In this document: one piece after another, positions 57,830 to 64,000 of the stretch | Position numbering within the stretch: position 1 is the stretch's first letter | Layout of the letters: each line of letters starts with the position of its first letter | NCBI RefSeq assembly: GCF_019599505.1 | Contig: NZ_RKLT01000004.1 | Span: 310,001 to 374,000 of the forward strand | Origin: Haloarcula nitratireducens | GTDB taxonomy: Archaea; Halobacteriota; Halobacteria; Halobacteriales; Haloarculaceae | DNA: 64,000 nt | Direction: 5' to 3' | Notes under the pieces: model-generated | The model's database searches: none | Told to the model about the DNA's origin: nothing | What the model saw: the letters and a program-made list of their open reading frames with translations, nothing else | Position numbers and translations under genes: made by a program

Positions 57830-58849
57830 GTGTTGGGGTCGATACCGGACCTGTTGCGGCTGCTCGCGGTGCCGGTGTTCGGGTGGGCGGCCTATCGCGA
57901 CGTGAAGACGCGACGGGTTCCGAATCGGACGTGGGTACCGCTGGCGGCGCTGGCCGTCGTCTTGCTCGTCTGGGACACCTATGCCGTGCTCACCGGGCCG
58001 ACGAGCGGGCAGGCCTACCTGATTCGGGTCGCGATCAGCCTCGGATTCGTCGCGCCGCTCGCCTACGGCTTCTGGCTCATCGGCGGGTTCGGCGGGGCCG
58101 ACGCGAAGGCGTTCATGCTCATCGCGGTTCTCTTCCCGGTCTACCCCGTCTACTACCTCCCGACGGCGGCGCTGCCGTTCGAACCCTCGACGCTGGGCGT
58201 CTTCTCGCTGACCGTCCTCTCGAACACGGTGGTCGCCGGTTTGTTCTACCCGCTCGGCGTCGCGGCCACTAACCTCACGCAGGGGCGGTTCTCGCCGGCG
58301 ATGTTCATCGGCAGGCCGGTCGCCGTCGAGGAACTGCCCGAGGAGTACGGCCGACTGCTCGAAACCACGACGGGGTTCACCCGGAGCGGCTTAGACCTGG
58401 ACGCTCTCCGGATGTACCTCCAGTGGCGCGGCGTCACGCTCGCCGAACTCCGGGCAGACTCCACCCGATACCGCCACCCCGAATCGGTCCCGAGTAACCC
58501 GAACGATCCCGGCGACGGTGCGATCGTCACCGACGGCGGGGAGCCGAGCGACGCGAGGCGGCTCCGTTCTGACGGCGGCGTCTCGGCGGGCGCGATGGTC
58601 GACGACGCCGACGCGCCGAGACCGGCGGACCCGTGGGGAGCCGAGCGCTTCCTGGACGACATCGAGGGGTCGGCCTACGGCACCTCTCCCGAGCAGTTGC
58701 GCGAGGGCTTGGAGGTGGCCGTCAGCGAGCGAGAGGTGTGGATCTCGCCGGGCATCCCCTTCCTCGTCCCGATGTTCTTCGGTCTCGTCGCGGCGCTGAC
58801 CTACGGCGACGTGCTGTTCACCGTCCTCGCCCTCGTCGGGCTGGCCTGA
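57830..58849 (+). CDS. pibD: Archaeal prepilin/preflagellin peptidase (A24 family, PibD/FlaK-like)
   Basis: A 339-residue membrane aspartic protease that removes class III signal peptides from pilins and archaellins. The two catalytic Asp are D24 in [13 protein letters not shown] and D91 in [11 protein letters not shown]. About six membrane helices are present. A hydrophilic segment of about 140 residues (from [19 protein letters not shown] to [14 protein letters not shown]) separates the fifth helix from the last, longer than in the crenarchaeal enzymes. The start is the GTG at 57830, which gives [20 protein letters not shown] and fits homologues; an upstream GTG at 57806 would add 8 residues. 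Confidence 0.88.
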   Translation: MLGSIPDLLRLLAVPVFGWAAYRDVKTRRVPNRTWVPLAALAVVLLVWDTYAVLTGPTSGQAYLIRVAISLGFVAPLAYGFWLIGGFGGADAKAFMLIAVLFPVYPVYYLPTAALPFEPSTLGVFSLTVLSNTVVAGLFYPLGVAATNLTQGRFSPAMFIGRPVAVEELPEEYGRLLETTTGFTRSGLDLDALRMYLQWRGVTLAELRADSTRYRHPESVPSNPNDPGDGAIVTDGGEPSDARRLRSDGGVSAGAMVDDADAPRPADPWGAERFLDDIEGSAYGTSPEQLREGLEVAVSEREVWISPGIPFLVPMFFGLVAALTYGDVLFTVLALVGLA

Positions 58850-58889
58850 CGACAAAAGACCTATTTCGGGCTGTGGCCAGCGTTAGGGT

Positions 58890-59252
58890 ATGACCGACGT
58901 GACGCTGGCGTTCGACGAGCAGGAGTACCTCCCGGCGGTCGCACAGGACGCCGACTCCGGCGAGGTGCTGATGCTCGCCTACGTCACCGAGGAGGCGCTC
59001 GCACGGACCCGCGAGACCGGCTACGCGCACTACTACTCCCGGAGCCGGGACGAGCTCTGGAAGAAGGGCGGCACCAGCGGGCACACCCAGGAGATCGAGG
59101 AGGTTCGGGTGGACTGTGACGGCGACGCGCTCCTCTATCTGGTCGACCAGTCCGGCGGGGCCTGTCACACCGGCTACGAGTCCTGTTTCTACCGGACCGT
59201 CGACGGCGAGGAGGTCGGCGAACGGGTGTTCGACCCCGACGACGTCTACTGA
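58890..59252 (+). CDS. hisI: Phosphoribosyl-AMP cyclohydrolase
   Basis: A 120-residue enzyme of histidine synthesis. Visible are [59 protein letters not shown] with its Asp-Cys-Asp zinc/magnesium site, and [11 protein letters not shown]. The length is that of the single-domain HisI form without HisE. Its stop TGA overlaps the start of the next gene by one base (TGATG). Confidence 0.97.
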   Translation: MTDVTLAFDEQEYLPAVAQDADSGEVLMLAYVTEEALARTRETGYAHYYSRSRDELWKKGGTSGHTQEIEEVRVDCDGDALLYLVDQSGGACHTGYESCFYRTVDGEEVGERVFDPDDVY

Positions 59253-60364
59253 TGAGCGACGCCGCCCGCGAACTGGAGACGGCGGCCGAGGAGCGCCGAC
59301 GGGCCCGCGAGCGGGTCGAAGCCGTCGGCGAGGACGAGCTGCGGACGTGCCGCGAGGCCTACCGGAAACTGCTCGACCTGCTGGACCGGTACGAGGGCAG
59401 GGCGACCGGCAGCGGCGATTTCAAGGCGTTCACCGAGTTTCAGGGGACCGTCGGCACGCTGACCGACGAACTGCCCGAGGACCTGCCCGAACGCGAGACG
59501 TTCGAGGAGGTAGACGACTTTCTCCAGCAGCGCCGCCTCTCCGAGCGCGACTTCGAGCGGGCCAGAGAGCAACTCGAACCCGTCGGCGACCTCGTCGCGC
59601 GACTGGCCGAGTGGAACGATGCTCGCGAGCGCTACGCCGAGGCGCGGCGGGCGGCTCGCCGGCGGATAGGCGAACTCGACGAACGCATCGCCGACCTCGA
59701 ACGCCTCCGGCGACTCGGCGACGCCGACCTCGACGCACCGGTCGAGAATCTTCGGGAGCCCGTCGAGGCGTACGACGACGCCGTCCGCGAGGCGTTTCGG
59801 GCGTTCCGCGACGACTCGCCCGCCCGCGACGTGCTCTCGGCGGTCGAACGGGCCGACGCCTACCCGCTCGTCGACTTCCAGTCGCCGCCCGAGGAGCTGC
59901 TGACGTACGTTCGGACGGCCGAAGCCGGGACCGAGCCGATCCCGAAACTGCTCGAATACGCCGACTACTCCGCGTCGAAGCTCGACCACTACGTCGAGGA
60001 CACCGCGGCGCTCAAGCGAGCGATCACCACGCGGCGGACGTACCTCCGGAACCTCGACGCCGACCCGCTCACCGTCTCGTGGCCGCCGCCGCCCGCCGAG
60101 CGCCTGCCGTGGCTCGTCCGCGAGTACCGGCCGGTCGTTTCGGGGTTCGCCGACGAGTCCGTCGTCGCCCGCCTGCGCGAGGTTCGCGACCTCGCCGCCC
60201 GCGAGGACTACGCTCGGCTTCGAGAGAGCGCGCTCGCCCGCTCGGAACTATCGAGCGAGGAGCGAGAGCGACTCGCGAGCGGGGCCGTCGAGCGAGAACT
60301 GGAGAGCGCCCGCGAGGAACGGAACGCTATCGAGGCGGCGCTCGAAGAGCACGAGTCGCTGTAG
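59252..60364 (+). CDS. DUF7118-like helical protein
   Basis: A 370-residue, highly charged, mainly helical protein with Arg/Glu-rich coiled-coil segments (ELETAAEERRRARERVEAVG, RRAARRRIGELDERIADLER) and a folded core with PLVDFQSPPEELLTYVRTAE and KLDHYVEDTAALKRAI. It matches the haloarchaeal DUF7118 family from memory. The function is unknown. The start ATG overlaps the hisI stop by one base, so it is translated together with a histidine gene, but a histidine role is not suggested by the sequence. Confidence 0.75.
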   Translation: MSDAARELETAAEERRRARERVEAVGEDELRTCREAYRKLLDLLDRYEGRATGSGDFKAFTEFQGTVGTLTDELPEDLPERETFEEVDDFLQQRRLSERDFERAREQLEPVGDLVARLAEWNDARERYAEARRAARRRIGELDERIADLERLRRLGDADLDAPVENLREPVEAYDDAVREAFRAFRDDSPARDVLSAVERADAYPLVDFQSPPEELLTYVRTAEAGTEPIPKLLEYADYSASKLDHYVEDTAALKRAITTRRTYLRNLDADPLTVSWPPPPAERLPWLVREYRPVVSGFADESVVARLREVRDLAAREDYARLRESALARSELSSEERERLASGAVERELESAREERNAIEAALEEHESL

Positions 60365-60367
60365 CCG

Positions 60368-61726
60368 CTACAGGTCGGCTTTCGCGGCTTCGACCATCCG
60401 TTCTGCGAGTTCCGCGGCTCGTTCCGCCGTCCGCGCCTCGGCGTAGACGCGAACGAGCGGCTCGGTCCCCGAGGGCCGGGCCAGCACCCACCCGTCGCCG
60501 AAGTCCAGCCGCCAGCCGTCGGTCGTATCGAGGTCGGCGTCGACGGTGTCGGCGTAGGCCTCGATGCTCGCGAGCATCGCCTCGCGCTCGCTCTCGGTCT
60601 CGATGTGGAGGTTGCGCCGGTCGTTGTAGTAGTCGGCGTAGGGCGCGACCAGTTCGCGGGCGGGCGCCTCCGCGACGAGTTCGCAGAAGCGCGCCGCGGT
60701 GTAGGCCCCGTCGCGGGCGATGCGGTACTCGGGGAAGAGGATGCCGCCGTTGCCCTCGCCGGCGATGCTGACGTGGGTCCCCTCGGCCTCTAGATCGTGG
60801 ATGCGACTGACGATGTGCGTCGAGCCGATAGGCGTCAACGAGAGTTCCGCGCCGACGTCTTCGACCACGTCCACGAGGCGCTGTGAGGCGTTGACAGCCG
60901 AGACGACGCCCTCTCCGGGGTCGAGCTCTGCGGCCGCAAGCGCCGCCAGCACCTCGTCGCCCTCGACGTGTTCGCCCTCGCTGTCGACGAACATCGCCCG
61001 GTCGGCGTCGCCGTCGTGAGCGATGCCGAGGTCCGCGTCCGTCGATTCGACGTACGCCCGCAGGTCGCCTAAGTTCGCCTCGACCGGTTCCGGATCGCGA
61101 CCGGGGAAGTGACCGTCCGGCTGGGCGTTGATCGTGTGGACCGTACAGCCCAGCTCGCGGAACAGGTCGGGGCTGGTGAGCGACCCCGCGCCGTGGCCGG
61201 GATCGACGACGACGGTCAGGTCGGCCTCGGCGATGCGTTCGCGGTCGACGGCCTCGCGGACCTCTTCGCGGTAGAACTGCCGTGCGTCCTCGACGTCGCG
61301 GTCGACGCCGACCTGCTCCCACGCCGCCTGCGTCGAGTCTTCGGCCATCGCGGCCTCGACGCGGTTCAGCAGACCGCGGGAGAACTCGACGCCGTCGGGG
61401 CCGACGAGCTTGATGCCGTTGTACGCGGGCGGGTTGTGACTCGCCGTTATCATCACGCCCGGGACGCCCTCGCGGTCGCAGTAGGCCTGTAAGGCCGGCA
61501 TCGGTACGACCCCGAGCCGGTCGACGTCGAAGCCCGCGCCGGTGAGCCCGCTCGTCATCGCGTTGGCGTAGGTGCGTCCGGTTATCCGCGTGTCTCGCGC
61601 GACGGCGACCCGACCGTACTCGCCGGCCCAGACGCTCCCCGCCCCCTCAGCGACCTGGAGGACGTATCGCGGCGTCAGCTCTTTGCCCGCGACGCCTCGA
61701 ACGCCGCTCGACCCGAACACGTGCAT
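60368..61726 (-). CDS. glmM: Phosphoglucosamine mutase / phosphomannomutase
   Basis: A 452-residue alpha-D-phosphohexomutase. The catalytic Ser is in [16 protein letters not shown] near residue 98, the metal loop is [14 protein letters not shown] near 238, and the sugar loop is [20 protein letters not shown]. The phosphate-binding motif near the end is [16 protein letters not shown]. It interconverts phosphosugar 1- and 6-phosphates for cell-surface glycan precursors. Archaeal GlmM and ManB are hard to separate by sequence, so substrate choice is uncertain. Convergent with the DUF7118 gene, 3 bp apart. Confidence 0.92.
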   Translation of the reverse strand: MHVFGSSGVRGVAGKELTPRYVLQVAEGAGSVWAGEYGRVAVARDTRITGRTYANAMTSGLTGAGFDVDRLGVVPMPALQAYCDREGVPGVMITASHNPPAYNGIKLVGPDGVEFSRGLLNRVEAAMAEDSTQAAWEQVGVDRDVEDARQFYREEVREAVDRERIAEADLTVVVDPGHGAGSLTSPDLFRELGCTVHTINAQPDGHFPGRDPEPVEANLGDLRAYVESTDADLGIAHDGDADRAMFVDSEGEHVEGDEVLAALAAAELDPGEGVVSAVNASQRLVDVVEDVGAELSLTPIGSTHIVSRIHDLEAEGTHVSIAGEGNGGILFPEYRIARDGAYTAARFCELVAEAPARELVAPYADYYNDRRNLHIETESEREAMLASIEAYADTVDADLDTTDGWRLDFGDGWVLARPSGTEPLVRVYAEARTAERAAELAERMVEAAKADL

Positions 61727-61905
61727 TCAGACGGGTGTCCGTAGCCGACTGGCTTAGGGGTGTCGCCGCTGGCCCGGAGACGTTCACAATTCGACATGAC
61801 TGTTCGCTCTGTTCGCTCGCTCCGCTGACGACGGCCGGTCCGCATTCGCCCGGTGATCGAGGGCGATTCCAACAGCCATTAGCCACGCGCCCGCGGAGAC
61901 GGCGT

Positions 61906-62457
61906 ATGGCCAACGAGGAACTCATCGCGGCGCTGCGGGACGCTGAGGCGGTCAAGTACGGCGAGTTCGAACTCTCCCACGGCGGTACGTCGAACTACTA
62001 CGTCGATAAGTACGTCTTCGAGACGGACCCGACCTGTCTCGAACGCATCGCCGCGGCGTTCGCGGAGCGGGTCGCGGACACGAAACTGGCGGGCGTCGCG
62101 CTCGGGGGCGTCCCGCTGGTCGCGGTCACGAGCGTCGAGACGGGTCTGCCCTACGTCATCGCGCGGAAGCAACAGAAGGAGTACGGCACGGCCAACCTCG
62201 TCGAAGGGGAACTGGACGACGGCGAGGAGGTCGTCGTCATCGAGGACATCGCCACGACGGGCCAGAGCGCCATCGACGCGGCCGAGGCGCTCCGAGAGGC
62301 CGGCGCGGTCGTCTCTCGGGTCCTCGTCGTCGTCGACCGCGAGGAGGGCGCCGCAGAGAACCTCGCCGAACACGACCTCGAACTGGAGTCGCTGGTGACC
62401 GCCTCGGACCTGCTCGCGGACGCCCCCGAAGACGTAGCTGTGGACGGAGACACCTGA
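61906..62457 (+). CDS. pyrE: Orotate phosphoribosyltransferase
   Basis: A 183-residue enzyme that joins orotate and PRPP into OMP for pyrimidine synthesis. The PRPP loop is [16 protein letters not shown] near residues 108-123. [20 protein letters not shown] and [20 protein letters not shown] with [20 protein letters not shown] are other conserved blocks. The start is the ATG at 61906 that gives [19 protein letters not shown]; upstream in-frame codons are not protein-like. The next gene is a purine-type permease, but no operon link is evident. Confidence 0.95.
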   Translation: MANEELIAALRDAEAVKYGEFELSHGGTSNYYVDKYVFETDPTCLERIAAAFAERVADTKLAGVALGGVPLVAVTSVETGLPYVIARKQQKEYGTANLVEGELDDGEEVVVIEDIATTGQSAIDAAEALREAGAVVSRVLVVVDREEGAAENLAEHDLELESLVTASDLLADAPEDVAVDGDT

Positions 62458-62571
62458 GCGACCGCCGACAGCGGCCGCATCGCCGACGGTCGATCTCGAG
62501 ACCTCTCGTCACGGCAACCATTGTTCGACGTTCTCGCCACGCTTAAGCCAATCTGTAGCGAGACTCGGACA

Positions 62572-64000
62572 ATGGCTGGGACGCTGGCTGAGTTTTTCGA
62601 GTTAGACGAACACGACACCGACGTATCGACCGAGATCCTCGCGGGCGTGACGACGTTCCTGACGATGAGCTACATCGTCGTCGTCAATCCCGCGATACTG
62701 AGCGCGGCCATCTCCGTCGACGGTCGGACGACCGGACAGACGATCCAGATGCTCGCCGTCGTGACCATCATCTCGGCGGCAACGGCGACGCTCGTGATGG
62801 CGCTGTACGCCAACCGGCCGTTCGCGCAAGCGCCCGGACTCGGACTGAACGCCTTCTTCGCGTTCACCGTCGTCCTCGGGCTCGGCGTGCCGTGGCAGAC
62901 CGCGCTGGCCGCCGTCGTCGTCGAGGGCGTCGTCTTCATCGCCCTGACGGCGGTGGGCGCACGGGAGTACATCATCAAACTCTTTCCCGAACCCGTGAAG
63001 TTCGCCGTCGGCGCGGGTATCGGCCTGTTTCTGGCCATCATCGGGCTGGAGGCGATGCACGTCGTCGCCTCGGACCCCGCGACCTTCCTGCAGTTCAACC
63101 CGGTCTTCGCCAGCGACCCGATCGCCATCATCTCCGTTCTCGGCCTGTTCGTCACGTTCGCGCTGTACTCGGCGGACGTTCCGGGCTCTATCGTCCTCGG
63201 CATCGCGTTGACGACGCTGGCCTCCTACGCCGCCGCGGCGCTAGGCTACTCGGCGATCGATCCCTCCGTTCCGGCCCTCGACGGCGTCTTCCTCTACACG
63301 CCCGCCTCGCTGACCGGCCAGACCGACGTGGTCTACTCCGCGGCGGGTTACGACATCACGCCGCTCGTCGGGGCGTTCCTCTCCGGGTTCGAAAACGTCG
63401 ACGCGCTCGGCTTCTCGCTCATCGTCTTCACGTTCTTCTTCGTCGACTTCTTCGACACCGCGGGCACGCTCACCGGCGTCTCTCAGATCGCGGGCTTCCT
63501 GGACGAGGACGGCAACCTCCCCGACATCGACAAGCCGCTGATGGCCGACGCCGTCGGGACGACCGTCGGCGGCATCATCGGCACCTCGACGGTGACGACC
63601 TACATCGAGTCCGCGACGGGCGTCGAGGAGGGCGGACGAACCGGTCTGACCGCGCTCGTCGTCGCGCTCCTCTTTCTGGCCTCGCTCGCGCTCGTCCCGC
63701 TGGCGGCCGCGGTGCCGCTTCACGCCTCCCACATCGCGCTGGTCGTCATCGCCGTGCTGATGCTGCGCAACATCGTCGACATCCGTTGGAACGACCTCAG
63801 CCACGCCGTCCCCGCCGGCCTGACGATGTTCATCATGCCGTTCACCTACTCCATCTCCTACGGCATCGCCGCGGGGATCATCGCCTACCCCGTCGTGAAG
63901 GCCGCACAGGGCGAGTATCGGGACGTCCACGCCGGCCAGTGGGTGCTGGCCGCCGCCTTCGTCTTCTACTTCTTCGTCCGCACGAGCGGCATCCTCGCCG
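62572..64000 (+). CDS. NCS2-family purine permease (AzgA-like), 3' truncated by the window end
   Basis: The open frame starts at ATG 62572 (MAGTLAEFFELDEHDTDVST) and stays open to the right edge, giving 476 residues so far with about twelve membrane helices. It has LTMSYIVVVNPAILSAAISV, FAQAPGLGLNAFFAFTVVLG, FTFFFVDFFDTAGTLTGVSQ and GTSTVTTYIESATGVEEGGR, the signatures of the AzgA branch (adenine/guanine/hypoxanthine/xanthine). The end of the last helices is missing. The pyrE gene is directly upstream, which fits nucleobase metabolism. Confidence 0.92.
   Translation, partial: MAGTLAEFFELDEHDTDVSTEILAGVTTFLTMSYIVVVNPAILSAAISVDGRTTGQTIQMLAVVTIISAATATLVMALYANRPFAQAPGLGLNAFFAFTVVLGLGVPWQTALAAVVVEGVVFIALTAVGAREYIIKLFPEPVKFAVGAGIGLFLAIIGLEAMHVVASDPATFLQFNPVFASDPIAIISVLGLFVTFALYSADVPGSIVLGIALTTLASYAAAALGYSAIDPSVPALDGVFLYTPASLTGQTDVVYSAAGYDITPLVGAFLSGFENVDALGFSLIVFTFFFVDFFDTAGTLTGVSQIAGFLDEDGNLPDIDKPLMADAVGTTVGGIIGTSTVTTYIESATGVEEGGRTGLTALVVALLFLASLALVPLAAAVPLHASHIALVVIAVLMLRNIVDIRWNDLSHAVPAGLTMFIMPFTYSISYGIAAGIIAYPVVKAAQGEYRDVHAGQWVLAAAFVFYFFVRTSGILA

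Noticed and set aside
1..64000. Insertion sequences, integrases, prophage, rRNA or tRNA genes
   Set aside because: None could be seen in any frame or on either strand by reading. Composition is even and gene order looks like core haloarchaeal chromosome.

Overview
The window is 64 kb of chromosome from an extremely halophilic archaeon (class Halobacteria). The basis is uniformly high G+C, strongly acidic deduced proteins (long Asp/Glu runs), TATA-type promoters 25-35 nt ahead of start codons with little or no leader, Tat rather than Sec signal peptides on exported proteins, and a 129-residue plant-type halophilic ferredoxin. Genus cannot be fixed from the sequence alone. I see no tRNA, rRNA, CRISPR array, transposase or integrase; it reads as core chromosome with a few lineage-specific blocks.

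Layout. 0-10 kb: a universal stress protein, a PiT-family transporter, a LUD protein, a bacterial-type leucyl-tRNA synthetase, a Tat-exported cupin, a damaged heavy-metal-associated (HMA) domain gene, a DUF123 protein, rhomboid protease, YprB-like exonuclease, a second UspA protein and a ParA-like protein without its Walker lysines. 10-18.6 kb: HIT protein, uracil-DNA glycosylase family protein, ileS, SnoaL-like protein, prs, a beta-propeller-like protein and hemL; a 26-bp-period repeat array lies between prs and the propeller gene. 18.6-23.9 kb: a nitrogen block with siroheme nitrite/sulfite reductase, an Lrp regulator, glnK and amt. 23.9-28 kb: a DUF4129/DUF7269/DUF58/DUF7519 operon and hemB. 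28-39 kb: DedA, CinA-like, a membrane-anchored HdrD-like iron-sulfur oxidoreductase, cmi4-like protein, a Cas4-like protein, a Sua5/redoxin/thioredoxin-fold operon, CNNM/CorC protein, a second PiT protein, DUF5828 and a DJ-1/PfpI protein.

39-44.5 kb: a complete TAXI-type TRAP importer (Tat lipoprotein, DUF1850 protein, fused permease), then upp. 44.6-53.8 kb: YigZ, hisB with an ACT regulator, then a sugar locus (MFS transporter and TrmB regulator divergent from one short palindromic promoter/operator, followed by a 1302-residue secreted multidomain GH97 enzyme), then hisA. 54-64 kb: a coiled-coil membrane protein, two tandem PiT proteins, ferredoxin, archaeal prepilin/preflagellin peptidase, hisI with a DUF7118-like protein, glmM, pyrE and a truncated NCS2 purine permease.

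How the parts work together. The nitrogen block joins ammonium uptake, its PII sensor and nitrite reduction, and its two main promoters share a GGACGTTC-type motif. The TrmB/MFS/GH97 block looks like a self-contained extracellular glucan utilisation unit and is the most system-like candidate here. Four PiT paralogues, two of them recent tandem copies, all lack the aspartates of the canonical PiT signatures. Several other genes keep a fold but lose the catalytic residues (ParA-like, peroxiredoxin-like, Cas4-like, DUF58, HMA).
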